Assembly (NCBI RefSeq): GCF_003149455.1
Contig: NZ_QFFK01000009.1
Coordinates: 124,001-188,000 of the forward strand
Direction of reading: 5' to 3'
From: Chitinophaga deserti
Lineage (GTDB): Bacteria; Bacteroidota; Bacteroidia; Chitinophagales; Chitinophagaceae
Length of the DNA stretch: 64,000 nucleotides
Part shown: positions 27,528-35,694 of the stretch, piece by piece
How the letters are laid out: every line of letters starts with the position of its first letter
Position numbering within the stretch: position 1 is the first letter of the stretch
Notes under the pieces: generated by a model
The model's database searches: none
The model's input: only the letters and a program-made list of their open reading frames with translations
What the model was told of the DNA's origin: nothing
Position numbers and translations under genes: made by a program

Positions 27528-29153
27528 ATGACCTTTGAAGACCAATTAAGCCATCTTTTCCCGGATGCAGCCGCTATTCCTGCGGAGTATAACCTGCCCG
27601 GTGAAATCCATCAGCGGAGCTATCTGTCAGACGGCGTTATGAAAAACTGGCATGGCGACGTGCACACCGTAGTGTCGCCCATTTGTATTAAGACTCCCAA
27701 CGGCCTGGAGCGCCGTGTGATCGGGTCGTATCCCTTATGCGGACAGGAAGAAGCAAAGGCTTCGCTCGACGCAGCTGTAAAGGCGTATGCCGACGGCAGG
27801 GGAGAGTGGCCCACCATGTCTGTAGCAGAGCGTATTGCCTGTGTGGAGAAATTCACCGGCAGGATGATCGCTAAGAAGCAGGAAGTGGTACAGCTCATCA
27901 TGTGGGAGATCGGTAAATCCTATGGCGATTCCGTAAAGGAATTCGACCGTACGGTAGAATACATTCACGCTACGATTGATGCGTTGAAGAACCTCGACCG
28001 TAAATCATCTTCGTTCGCCATTGAGCAGGGGATCATTGGCCAGATCAGGCGCAGCCCGCTTGGCGTGGTACTGTGTATGGGCCCGTTCAATTACCCGCTT
28101 AATGAAACGTTTACCACACTGATTCCCGCCCTGATCATGGGTAATACGCTGCTCTTTAAACCTCCCAAACATGGCACTTTAGTGCATTACCCATTGCTGG
28201 AAGCATTCCGCGACTGCTTCCCCGCAGGCGTGGTAAACACGATATATGGCCGTGGAAACGTCATCATCCAGCCATTAATGGAATCCGGGAAAATCAATGT
28301 GCTCACACTGATCGGGTCCAGCAAAGTGGCAGACCAGCTGAAGAAAATGCACCCGAAGGTGAACCGCCTCCGCGCGATCCTCGGCCTGGATGCCAAGAAT
28401 GCCGCCATCATCACAGAGAAGGCCGACATTGACCTTGCCGTGAAGGAATGTGTGCTGGGCTCGCTTTCGTTTAACGGACAGCGTTGCACTGCCATCAAGA
28501 TTATATATGTGCACCGCAGTGTGGCGGATGTATTCCTTGAGAAGTTCGCAGATGCAGTGGGTAAACTGAAGTTCGGTATGCCCTGGGAGAAAGATGTATT
28601 CCTCACCCCGCTGCCGGAACCCCAGAAGCCGGGCTACCTCCAGAGCTGTGTGGCGGATGCCGTGGCACATGGCGCCAGAGTGATCAATCGCAATGGCGGC
28701 GCGGCAAACGCATCGTTTGTTTATCCGGCTATTGTGTATCCTGTAAACGAGAAGATGAAGTTATACCGGGAGGAGCAATTTGGCCCCGTAATACCGGTGG
28801 TACCTTTTGATGATATTGAAACGCCTGTCCGCTACCTGATCGAAGCAGATCACGGGCAGCAGGTGGCAGTGTTCTCCAACGATGCAGCAGAGCTGGCAAC
28901 GCTCATTGATCCGCTGGTGAACCAGGTAAGCCGGGTGAATATAAATTGCCAGTGTCAACGCGGGCCCGACATCTTCCCTTTCACCGGAAGAAAGGATTCC
29001 GCAGAGGCAACACTCTCCGTTTTTGATGCTTTACGCGCCTTTTCTATCCGCTCTTTAGTGGCTACAAAACAGACAGAAGAGAACAAAGCACTCATAAATG
29101 AGATCGTAAGTGCCCAATCATCGAACTTTTTATCGACAAAGTATATATTTTAA
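27528..29153 (+). CDS. gapN: NADP-dependent glyceraldehyde-3-phosphate dehydrogenase (GapN-type ALDH)
   Basis: Aldehyde dehydrogenase of 541 residues that most resembles non-phosphorylating GAPDH, which oxidises glyceraldehyde 3-phosphate directly to 3-phosphoglycerate with NADPH formation. The catalytic Cys 320 lies in FNGQRCTAIKI, the signature of GapN rather than general ALDHs. The cofactor-binding stretch LGVVLCMGPFNYPLNE and the LIGSSKVADQL segment are typical. A C-terminal extension (ATKQTEENKALINEIVSA) is common in the Bacteroidota form. It is monocistronic, preceded by an AT-rich 170-base gap. Confidence 0.88.
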   Translation: MTFEDQLSHLFPDAAAIPAEYNLPGEIHQRSYLSDGVMKNWHGDVHTVVSPICIKTPNGLERRVIGSYPLCGQEEAKASLDAAVKAYADGRGEWPTMSVAERIACVEKFTGRMIAKKQEVVQLIMWEIGKSYGDSVKEFDRTVEYIHATIDALKNLDRKSSSFAIEQGIIGQIRRSPLGVVLCMGPFNYPLNETFTTLIPALIMGNTLLFKPPKHGTLVHYPLLEAFRDCFPAGVVNTIYGRGNVIIQPLMESGKINVLTLIGSSKVADQLKKMHPKVNRLRAILGLDAKNAAIITEKADIDLAVKECVLGSLSFNGQRCTAIKIIYVHRSVADVFLEKFADAVGKLKFGMPWEKDVFLTPLPEPQKPGYLQSCVADAVAHGARVINRNGGAANASFVYPAIVYPVNEKMKLYREEQFGPVIPVVPFDDIETPVRYLIEADHGQQVAVFSNDAAELATLIDPLVNQVSRVNINCQCQRGPDIFPFTGRKDSAEATLSVFDALRAFSIRSLVATKQTEENKALINEIVSAQSSNFLSTKYIF

Positions 29154-29262
29154 TCAACTGTAAATATGCTGTCACCATATAACTTAGTGATTATCTGCAT
29201 TCTTTTTTACAGTTTTTTGAATATTTACACCTTAGTGTGATGGAAAATTGATAACAGAAAGT

Positions 29263-29270
29263 TAAATTTG
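29263..29270 (+). promoter_or_regulatory. Candidate -7 element downstream of gapN
   Basis: TAAATTTG, an exact TAnnTTTG match, 110 bases after the gapN stop, with no ORF before the terminator at 29346. It may drive a short untranslated RNA, or be chance in AT-rich DNA. Confidence 0.25.
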
Positions 29271-29345
29271 AGTTAATTACTTTCCTTACCAATTTATCAA
29301 CCTAAACATTAAGAAAGATCGAGAAAATTTTACTCCAAAAAGAAG

Positions 29346-29368
29346 CCGCCCCCCTTGGGGCGGTTTTT
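29346..29368 (+). terminator. Rho-independent terminator
   Basis: Stem CCGCCCC/GGGGCGG (29346-29352 with 29357-29363), 4-base loop, then TTTTT. It ends the gapN transcript, or a short RNA starting near 29277. Confidence 0.85.
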
Positions 29369-29382
29369 ATTTGCACCAAACC

Positions 29383-29874
29383 CTACATCTGCCACGCTTT
29401 CAGCTTAGCCGGCGAGAAGCCGTATAGCCGCTTGAATGCAGCAGAGAAGTGATTGGGAGAGCTGTAACCAAGGAAATCAGCTACTTCATTGATGTTTTTC
29501 TTTTCCTCGATAATCAAGCGCCGCGCGGTTTTCATCCGCATCTCCTGCACATAGCCGAACACGGTGTTACCGAATAATTGCTTGAATCCTTTCTTCAGTT
29601 TAAATTCATTGAGGCCAAAGCACCGGCAGAGATAGCCTAAGCTAAGGTGCTCGTCGAGGTAATGCTCCCGCAGGAAATCCTTGACAGATTGAAGGCGTGC
29701 CACATCGGCCGCGGGAATTATACGCCCCGGCCCGGGCTTTACCTGGAAGTGAAGTAAGGCCTGCAGCGGGTCCCAGTCGCCCGGGTAATCCTGTTCCGCA
29801 ACGGCGGCATAATCCATGTAAAATGCATGATTTGCGACTGCGCTCTGCGCGTCGGTTAAAGCTTTTGGGGTCAT
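29383..29874 (-). CDS. Short AraC-family transcriptional regulator
   Basis: A 163-residue DNA-binding protein. Residues about 70-163 form a complete AraC double helix-turn-helix (LSLGYLCRCFGLNEFKLKKG, then INEVADFLGYSSPNHFSAAF). The N-terminal 65 residues are too short for the usual ligand-binding domain, so the protein is about half the length of typical family members, although the frame is intact. It is divergent from the cytochrome c gene, with 95 bases between starts, and may control that gene and the cupin. Confidence 0.88.
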   Translation of the reverse strand: MTPKALTDAQSAVANHAFYMDYAAVAEQDYPGDWDPLQALLHFQVKPGPGRIIPAADVARLQSVKDFLREHYLDEHLSLGYLCRCFGLNEFKLKKGFKQLFGNTVFGYVQEMRMKTARRLIIEEKKNINEVADFLGYSSPNHFSAAFKRLYGFSPAKLKAWQM

Positions 29875-29938
29875 AACGTAATCCGTTTATCGTATTGATT
29901 TATCCGTTTCCCGTACCACCGGGGTTATTAGCGGTACG

Positions 29939-29946
29939 TACTTTTG
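29939..29946 (+). promoter_or_regulatory. Candidate -7 element for the cytochrome c gene
   Basis: TACTTTTG, an exact TAnnTTTG match, 23 bases upstream of the ATG at 29970. It also supports 29970 rather than the in-frame ATG at 29895 as the true start. Confidence 0.42.
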
Positions 29947-29969
29947 ATGCCATAAAAATAATCAATCTA

Positions 29970-30845
29970 ATGTTGCGGAAAATACTGAAATGGACAGGCG
30001 GTATCATCGGAGTCCTCATCGCCGGCGTACTTATTTTTTATTTCACCATGCATATTAAGGTGAATAATAAGAAGGACAAAATTTACAACGTAGATGTACG
30101 GATGTTCGATATTCCCACCGATTCCGCGACTGTGGCGGCCGGTGCGCATATCTACGCTACCCGCGGCTGTGCAGACTGCCATGGGGCAGAACTGGAAGGA
30201 CAAATTTTTATTGACGAAGGTCCCATCGGTACCCTCTATGGTACAAATCTGACCAGTGGGAAAGGTGGCCGGCCTGCTGACTACAGCGACCGCGACTGGA
30301 TACTTGCCCTGCGGCACGGCATCCGGAAGAACGGTAAATCGCTGATGGTGATGCCATCTTACGAGTATTACAAGATGAGTGATCAGGATCTTGGTGCGCT
30401 GATCGCTTATTGCAAATCCGTTACGCCGGTAGATCATGTTACGGCAGAACCCCGCCTGGGCCCATTGGGTACTGTGCTCGCCGGCATTGATAAATTGCCG
30501 CTGATCCCTGCAGAAAAAATAGACCATGCCTACAAACCCGGTGCGGTTATTCCTAAAGGCCCCACTGTTGAATACGGAAAGTACCTTTCCATGTCGTGTA
30601 CCGGATGCCATCAGCCGAACCTTAAAGGCGGCGACAGCCCCATTCCGGGTGGTACTTACGTCCGCGATATAACCACGGCCGGTAACGTTGGCAAATGGTC
30701 TGAGAAGGACTTTATTGCCGTGCTCCGTACCGGCCAGACGCCTGAGGGACGTGCCATGAAGAACGAAGACATGCCCTGGAAAATGACGAACCAGTATTCA
30801 GATGAAGAGCTGACCGCTTTATACCGTTATTTAAAAACCCTGTAA
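29970..30845 (+). CDS. Membrane-anchored dihaem cytochrome c
   Basis: A 291-residue electron carrier starting at ATG 29970, which puts the hydrophobic anchor TGGIIGVLIAGVLIFYF (about 8-24) at the N-terminus. It has two c-type haem sites, C67-A-D-C-H71 and C210-T-G-C-H214, each in a cytochrome c domain with a later Met ligand (MVMPSYEYYK, EDMPWKM). It therefore faces the periplasm, tethered to the inner membrane. The redox partner is not evident. It is followed by a cupin gene after 2 bases, so the two are one transcript. An AraC regulator is divergent. Confidence 0.9.
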   Translation: MLRKILKWTGGIIGVLIAGVLIFYFTMHIKVNNKKDKIYNVDVRMFDIPTDSATVAAGAHIYATRGCADCHGAELEGQIFIDEGPIGTLYGTNLTSGKGGRPADYSDRDWILALRHGIRKNGKSLMVMPSYEYYKMSDQDLGALIAYCKSVTPVDHVTAEPRLGPLGTVLAGIDKLPLIPAEKIDHAYKPGAVIPKGPTVEYGKYLSMSCTGCHQPNLKGGDSPIPGGTYVRDITTAGNVGKWSEKDFIAVLRTGQTPEGRAMKNEDMPWKMTNQYSDEELTALYRYLKTL

Positions 30846-30847
30846 CT

Positions 30848-31423
30848 ATGTCCCTCCCCAGAACGATATACAATCCTATCATCGGTGATAAAGTCACCTT
30901 TCTGGAAACTGCGGAAGAAACCGGCGGAGAGCGGGTAACGGTGGAAGTGGAACTGGCGCCGGAGGGTAAGAACGGCCTGCATTACCATACTACTTACCTG
31001 GAGCATTTCGAGGTGGTAAAAGGGGAGCTGGGCCTGCAGGTGGGAAAAGAAATTTTGTACCTGCGTAGGGGTGGAACGGCAGATGTCGCGTTATATGTCC
31101 GACACCTCTTCTTTAACCCCAGTAAAAAGGAACCGGTTACTTTCCGGGTAACGATTTCGCCGGCGGGTGGTTTTGAGGATACGCTCAGGATTGCTTACGG
31201 CCTGGCGGCAGACGGGAGGGTGGATAAGAAAGGCATACCGCTGAAGTTCAGCCATCTGGCAGTGTTGCTGGATATAGGAGAAACGTATCTGCCATTCATG
31301 CCTTACTGGTTCCAGCGCCGGTTGTTCAGGTACCTGGGGAAAAGGGCGCGCCGGAAAGGAGTGATGAAGGAATTGGAACCGTATTATAAACGAACAGAGA
31401 CGCCGGTTGGCGCCTCTGTATAA
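30848..31423 (+). CDS. Cupin domain protein
   Basis: A 191-residue protein with a double-stranded beta-helix fold. The first cupin motif is visible as GLHYHTTYLEHFEVVKGEL (about 39-57), with two His and a Glu as metal ligands, and the second strand set follows (RHLFFNPSKKEPVTFRV). The C-terminal 70 residues are helical and basic (FQRRLFRYLGKRARRKG). Function unknown; it is co-transcribed with the cytochrome c gene. Confidence 0.82.
   Translation: MSLPRTIYNPIIGDKVTFLETAEETGGERVTVEVELAPEGKNGLHYHTTYLEHFEVVKGELGLQVGKEILYLRRGGTADVALYVRHLFFNPSKKEPVTFRVTISPAGGFEDTLRIAYGLAADGRVDKKGIPLKFSHLAVLLDIGETYLPFMPYWFQRRLFRYLGKRARRKGVMKELEPYYKRTETPVGASV
31395..31418 (+). terminator. Terminator-like hairpin at the end of the cupin gene
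   Basis: 10-bp stem with one mismatch (31395-31404 with 31409-31418) and a GGTT loop, overlapping the last codons, followed by TATAAAAAAG. The lack of a T-run makes its role as a terminator on this strand uncertain. Confidence 0.35.
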
Positions 31424-31531
31424 AAAAGATGAATATGTTATTGTTGCTAGTGTCTGCTGCGCAGAATTCGCGGGATTTCATTTACTGCCTGGTGTCTGAC
31501 GCCTGCCGCAGTATCCGCCGCGCGGCTTAAG

Positions 31532-31732
31532 TTAATCCAGAAAATCTTCCGCGGCGTCCGGCTTCTTGGGTTGGGCGCCGCCGGCCATTCCGGCAAACCA
31601 CACATCCACATTGCCTGCGATCATCGGGGGCAATTTGCTTTTCACAAATTCTTTTACGGCTTCTATGGCCTGTACGGCCTGTTCGTCAGAAATACCGGCT
31701 TTATCTTTTACCTGCTGAATAAGCTCTTGCAT
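31532..31732 (-). CDS. Conserved hypothetical small protein downstream of clpX
   Basis: A 66-residue acidic protein. The N-terminal 37 residues (MQELIQQVKDKAGISDEQAV onward) look like a two-helix bundle, the middle is Gly/Ala-rich, and the tail PKKPDAAEDFLD is charged. It lies 33 bases after the clpX stop on the same strand and is probably co-transcribed. I cannot name a family; an adaptor or accessory role for ClpXP is conceivable but unsupported. An out-of-frame reading is unlikely because the composition is clearly protein-like. Confidence 0.68.
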   Translation of the reverse strand: MQELIQQVKDKAGISDEQAVQAIEAVKEFVKSKLPPMIAGNVDVWFAGMAGGAQPKKPDAAEDFLD

Positions 31733-31765
31733 CGGGTTTGATTTTATCGTTTAATGAACGGGTGA

Positions 31766-33010
31766 TCAGGCAACCTTGAGGGCTACGAGTGTGCTCTTTT
31801 CGAGCTTTTCCATGGCATAGGCACGGGTAAGCACGAAAGACTTCTCGTTTGTGCTGGGAAGCTGGAACATGGCTTCGGCCAGTACCACTTCACAGATGGA
31901 GCGGAGGCCGCGGGCGCCCAGTTTGTATTCCAGCGCTTTTTCCACGATATAATCTACCGCATCGTCTTCTATCTCAAACTCAATACCTTCCACCTTGAAC
32001 AGTTTTTTGTACTGTTTGATGAGCGCGTTACGCGGCTCGGTGAGGATCGCTTTAAGGGCATCCAGATCAAGCGTGTTCAGGTAGGTTACTACCGGCAGGC
32101 GGCCGAGCAGTTCGGGGATAAGGCCAAATTGCTTCAGATCCTGTGAGTTCACATAACGGAGAATGTGTTTGCGGTTAGCTTCTTCCTGCTCTTTGTTTAC
32201 GGTAAACCCAATGGAATGGGTCTGCACACGGCGGGCAATGATACGGTCTACCCCATCAAATGCACCTCCGCAGATAAAGAGGATATTTTGCGTATTAACC
32301 TTGATAAGCTTCTGTTCAGGGTGTTTACGGCCACCTTGCGGGGGAACGAGTACCTCTGTACCTTCCAGAAGCTTCAGGAGGCCCTGTTGCACGCCTTCGC
32401 CGCTTACATCACGGGTAATGGAAGGGTTATCGCTTTTACGGGCAATTTTGTCGATCTCATCGATGTATACGATGCCTCTTTCAGCAGCTTCCACATCGTA
32501 GTTGCAAACCTGGAGGAGGCGGGTAAGGATGCTTTCCACATCTTCTCCCACATAACCTGCTTCGGTAAACACGGTAGCGTCTACGATAGTAAAGGGAACG
32601 TTGAGGAGGCGGGCGATGGATTTTGCCAGGAGTGTTTTACCAGTACCGGTTTCACCCACCATGATGAGGTTGCTTTTCTCGATCTCCACATCATCTTCCG
32701 TAACCTGCTGGTTAAGGCGTTTGTAGTGGTTGTAAACTGCAACGGCAAGAATCTTCTTGGCATCGTCCTGTCCAATCACATATTCGTCCAGGAAATGCTT
32801 GATTTCCACAGGTTTAGCCACTTTCGGCACAAAATGGGAAGGGGCGGCTTTGCGGGGAGTTTCCCCGGCGGGGCTCAGTTCCTGCTCAATGATCTCCTGT
32901 GCGTTGGCCACGCAGTTTTCACAGATATGGCCGTCCGCGCCTGCGATCAGTATCCTCACCTCGTCTTTATTCCGGTTGCAGAACGAACAGCGTATCTTGG
33001 ATTCTTTCAT
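31766..33010 (-). CDS. clpX: ATP-dependent Clp protease unfoldase ClpX
   Basis: AAA+ unfoldase that feeds substrates to ClpP. The 414-residue protein has the N-terminal zinc finger (Cys 8, 11, 30, 33), Walker A GETGTGKTLLA (about 118-128), Walker B VYIDEIDKI, and the ClpP-contacting loop region near the IGF-like motif (SIGFTVN). Length and motif order match ClpX. In many bacteria clpX directly follows clpP; here 604 bases of non-coding DNA separate them. Confidence 0.97.
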   Translation of the reverse strand: MKESKIRCSFCNRNKDEVRILIAGADGHICENCVANAQEIIEQELSPAGETPRKAAPSHFVPKVAKPVEIKHFLDEYVIGQDDAKKILAVAVYNHYKRLNQQVTEDDVEIEKSNLIMVGETGTGKTLLAKSIARLLNVPFTIVDATVFTEAGYVGEDVESILTRLLQVCNYDVEAAERGIVYIDEIDKIARKSDNPSITRDVSGEGVQQGLLKLLEGTEVLVPPQGGRKHPEQKLIKVNTQNILFICGGAFDGVDRIIARRVQTHSIGFTVNKEQEEANRKHILRYVNSQDLKQFGLIPELLGRLPVVTYLNTLDLDALKAILTEPRNALIKQYKKLFKVEGIEFEIEDDAVDYIVEKALEYKLGARGLRSICEVVLAEAMFQLPSTNEKSFVLTRAYAMEKLEKSTLVALKVA

Positions 33011-33059
33011 TTATCTGGTTTTTAATGTAAGGCTGTTAGAGCCTGATTTACAAGGTTAC

Positions 33060-33067
33060 AAAATTAA
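33060..33067 (-). promoter_or_regulatory. Candidate -7 element for clpX
   Basis: TAATTTTG on the minus strand, an exact TAnnTTTG match, about 50 bases upstream of the clpX ATG. With the terminator after clpP, it suggests clpX is transcribed separately from tig-clpP. Confidence 0.42.
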
Positions 33068-33219
33068 GCTTTTTTCCCGGGTTATGGAAGGGAGAATCGC
33101 AGTGTGAGTAACAGGAAACAACAGTTCCCATTAACATTTCAGGAACCCGGTACATGCGGTGAATACCGGAGCAGCGGGTTTCCCTCTTGGGGAATGAAAC
33201 CTTACACTAATTTGTGCTG

Positions 33220-33448
33220 AGTGCATGAAGAGTGCTTGCTGATGCATCAAGAGTGCATCAAAAGTGCTTGTTGAGTGCTTAAAGAGTGCTTGAGAGTGCT
33301 AGAAGAGTGCTTGTTAAGTGCTTGAGTACTGTTTGAATATTGCATGTTTAGTGCTTTGAAACCTTATGAAAAGCCGTAGATCTTACCTGGATAACTGCTT
33401 CATCTTAACTACATCTTATCTTCATTCTAACTTGTAACTCCATGTTTG
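33220..33448. repeat. Degenerate tandem array phased at 11 bp
   Basis: About 21 units, nearly all 11 bases long (two are 10). The best units read AGTGC(T/A)TGnnG at 33220, 33231, 33252, 33263, 33274, 33285, 33295, 33306 and 33317. Further units drift (for example TTACCTGGATA at 33383, TTATCTTCATT at 33416) but keep T or A at column 6 and usually C at column 5. The clear core is 33220-33327; the extension to 33448 is a by-eye alignment. Confidence 0.75.
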
Positions 33449-33530
33449 CCTAATTATCAGCGAATTATACTATCACCCCACTGAATTGGATGGAAAGGGA
33501 TAGTATTAGGCAGTGATTGTAAGTAATCAC
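33447..33530. repeat. Nested inverted repeat plus hairpin
   Basis: Outer arms TGCCTAAT (33447-33454) and ATTAGGCA (33505-33512) enclose inner arms ACTATC (33469-33474) and GATAGT (33499-33504), with CC/GG just inside. The right half is continuous, while the left half has a 14-base insertion. A second hairpin, GTGATT/AATCAC, abuts at 33513-33530. It could be RNA structure or a protein-binding site. Confidence 0.6.
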
Positions 33531-33564
33531 TTGATTTAGATTGCGTTACTTGCTATTAGTACAT

Positions 33565-33601
33565 AAAAAAAGGCGCTTCCTTTTGAGAAGCGCCTTTTTT
33601 T
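33565..33601. terminator. Strong bidirectional terminator after clpP
   Basis: Perfect 15-bp stem (33565-33579 with 33587-33601) around a 7-base loop, with seven A on one side and a T-run on the other. It ends the tig-clpP transcript, 13 bases past the clpP stop. Confidence 0.93.
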
Positions 33602-33614
33602 ATGCGTTGATCCG

Positions 33615-34334
33615 TTAGATGGCAGGAGGAGGAGTGTTACCACCTTCCACAGCTTTCTTACGGGGATTCTTGTCCAGAACGTCGTCGATGATGCCATATT
33701 CCTTGGCTTCGTCAGCGGTCATCCAGAAGTCGCGGTCACCGTCTTTTTCCACTTTCTTCACGGACTGGCCGCAGTGGGAGGCGATGATTTCGTTCAGCTC
33801 TTTTTTCAGCTTTACGAACTCACGTGCAGTGATCTCAATGTCGGAAGTCTGACCTTCCGCACCGCCATGAGGCTGGTGGATCATTACACGGGCGTGCTTC
33901 AGGGCAGTGCGCTTGCCTTTGGTGCCGGCAACCAGCAATACAGCGCCGAAAGAGGCGGCCATACCGGTGCAGATTGTGGCAATATCGGGCGAAACGATCT
34001 GCATGGTATCATAGATACCCAGACCGGCGTAAACGGAGCCACCGGGGCTATTGATGTACATCTGTATGTCGCGGTTACGATCGGCAGACTCCAGGAACAG
34101 TAACTGTGCGGTAATCACGTTAGCCACATAGTCGTTCACGGGGTCGCCCAGGAAGATGATACGGTCGGCCATAAGGCGCGAAAACACGTCCATCTGGGTA
34201 ACATTCAACTGGCGCTCCTCAATGATATAGGGAGTAAGCGAGTTGATCTGGTGACGGGCATAACTATCTACAACCAGGCTGCTGATTCCACGGTGTTGGA
34301 TCGCATACTTCCGGAATTCGTTATTAATGTGCAT
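33615..34334 (-). CDS. clpP: ATP-dependent Clp protease proteolytic subunit ClpP
   Basis: Serine peptidase subunit of ClpXP. The catalytic triad is visible as Ser 128 (GMAASFGAVLL), His 153 (MIHQPHGG) and Asp 202 (DRDFW), with the same spacing as E. coli S97/H122/D171. At 239 residues it has a longer N-terminal propeptide region (about 35 residues before IIEERQLNVTQMD), usual in Bacteroidota. Its start overlaps the end of tig by 11 bases, so translation is coupled. Confidence 0.97.
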   Translation of the reverse strand: MHINNEFRKYAIQHRGISSLVVDSYARHQINSLTPYIIEERQLNVTQMDVFSRLMADRIIFLGDPVNDYVANVITAQLLFLESADRNRDIQMYINSPGGSVYAGLGIYDTMQIVSPDIATICTGMAASFGAVLLVAGTKGKRTALKHARVMIHQPHGGAEGQTSDIEITAREFVKLKKELNEIIASHCGQSVKKVEKDGDRDFWMTADEAKEYGIIDDVLDKNPRKKAVEGGNTPPPAI

Positions 34335-35694
34335 GATGGTGATGTTTATGAGGTAATTTAACGAAATCTTCTGCAGTAATTTCCTCTGTTTTTACGTTCA
34401 CCTTTCCTTCAGCCCAGTCAAACAGCTTTTGGGTGATCAGTTCGCGATAAGTCTGGTCAACGTATTTCTCGTCTTGCAGCAGGCGCTCCAGGTAACTGTC
34501 CATCCACTCAGCCTGCTCTCCGCCAAGGCCGTAGTAAGACATCAGTTTGGTGCGTGCATTGTCTTTCAGTTCCTCGAAAGAAACGTCGAGTTGATTATCA
34601 CGGATCAGTTTATCGCTGATAAGCGTCCAGCGCAGCTGATGGTCGAAGTTCGGGTATTCTTTTTCGGCTTCCTCTTCCGTTTTAGGATTTTCGCCGCCTT
34701 TCTGGAGCCAGCGTTTGAGGAAATCTTTAGGAAGCTCGATAGGTGTTTCGTGCACAAGTGTCTCAAAAAGATCGTTGTGCAGGTGGTTGGTGGCTTCCTG
34801 TTTCCAGTACTTACCGATCTCTTCGCGCAGTTTTTCGCGGAAAGCTTCGGCAGTAGTGATGTTCTGGCCGGGGTATACTTCGTTGAAGAATTCCTCGTTC
34901 AGTTCACGTTTGTCGATAAGGCTTACTTTGGTGATGGTGAGCTGGAAGTATTTTTTCGCAGCGTCTTTATCGTTTGCCAGGCCCAGATCTTTAATGATGT
35001 GGTCGAGACGGTCTTTATCGAAAGCTTTAGACAGCTGAAGTACTACGGTATCACCGATTTTTTTGCCCATGAATTTCTCCTGAGCGGCAGCTGCAAAGGT
35101 TTTCACCAGCAGAGAGTTTTCTTTCTTTTCAGCGCCTTCAGCGATATTTCCTTTGCTGTCTGACTCGAGGAACTCGAGGTTCAGTACGTTATTTTCGGAA
35201 GTTACGGTTTCGGGCTCGGTCATTTTGCCGCCTTTCAGCTGCAGGCGGTCCAGCTCCTGGTCAACGATCTCGTCGGTCACCTTTACATTATAGCGGGTGA
35301 GGGAGGTTTTGCTGAGGAGGGAATCTACTTCGAAAGAAGGCTTCAGGCCTACTTCGAATTCGAAATCGAAATTCTCGGGCTTATTGTAATCGAAGTTCTT
35401 CGCTTCGTTCTCCATAGAGAGGGGCTGGGCGAAAATTTCCAGTTTTTCGGTCTGTATGTAAGACATCAGTTCCTTTTCCACCGTTTTCAGGATTTCGTCC
35501 GCAAACAGTGCCTGGCCGCTCATTTTCTTGATCATACCGGCAGGAACCTGGCCTTTCCGGAACCCAGGGATGTTGGCGTTTTTGGAAAAATGCTTTACAG
35601 CTTTCTCGAAATTCGGAAGGTAATCTTCCTGGCTCACTTTCACAGTGATCTTATCATTTAATAAACCAATGTTCTCTCTGGTTACGGTTGCCAT
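34324..35694 (-). CDS. tig: Trigger factor
   Basis: Ribosome-associated chaperone that meets nascent chains. The 456-residue protein has the N-terminal ribosome-binding domain, including the signature FRKGQVPAGMIKK (about 41-53; GFRxGxxP core), and a long helical C-terminal domain. The middle region is only weakly like the FKBP-type prolyl isomerase domain, as in other Bacteroidota trigger factors. The His-rich tail (KHHHHAH) may bind metal. It overlaps clpP by 11 bases, linking folding and degradation in one transcript. Confidence 0.94.
   Translation of the reverse strand: MATVTRENIGLLNDKITVKVSQEDYLPNFEKAVKHFSKNANIPGFRKGQVPAGMIKKMSGQALFADEILKTVEKELMSYIQTEKLEIFAQPLSMENEAKNFDYNKPENFDFEFEVGLKPSFEVDSLLSKTSLTRYNVKVTDEIVDQELDRLQLKGGKMTEPETVTSENNVLNLEFLESDSKGNIAEGAEKKENSLLVKTFAAAAQEKFMGKKIGDTVVLQLSKAFDKDRLDHIIKDLGLANDKDAAKKYFQLTITKVSLIDKRELNEEFFNEVYPGQNITTAEAFREKLREEIGKYWKQEATNHLHNDLFETLVHETPIELPKDFLKRWLQKGGENPKTEEEAEKEYPNFDHQLRWTLISDKLIRDNQLDVSFEELKDNARTKLMSYYGLGGEQAEWMDSYLERLLQDEKYVDQTYRELITQKLFDWAEGKVNVKTEEITAEDFVKLPHKHHHHAH

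Larger units (their letters stand above)
33011..33614. other. Large clpP-clpX intergenic region
   Basis: 604 bases with no convincing ORF between two co-oriented genes. Going from clpX to clpP it holds a clpX promoter candidate (33060-33067), about 140 bases of plain sequence, an 11-bp phased repeat array (33220-33448), a nested inverted repeat (33447-33512), a small hairpin (GTGATT/AATCAC, 33513-33530) and the bidirectional terminator at 33565-33601. Confidence 0.8.

Noticed and set aside
33220..33448. CRISPR array
   Set aside because: Units are 11 bases with no spacers, and no cas genes are present.
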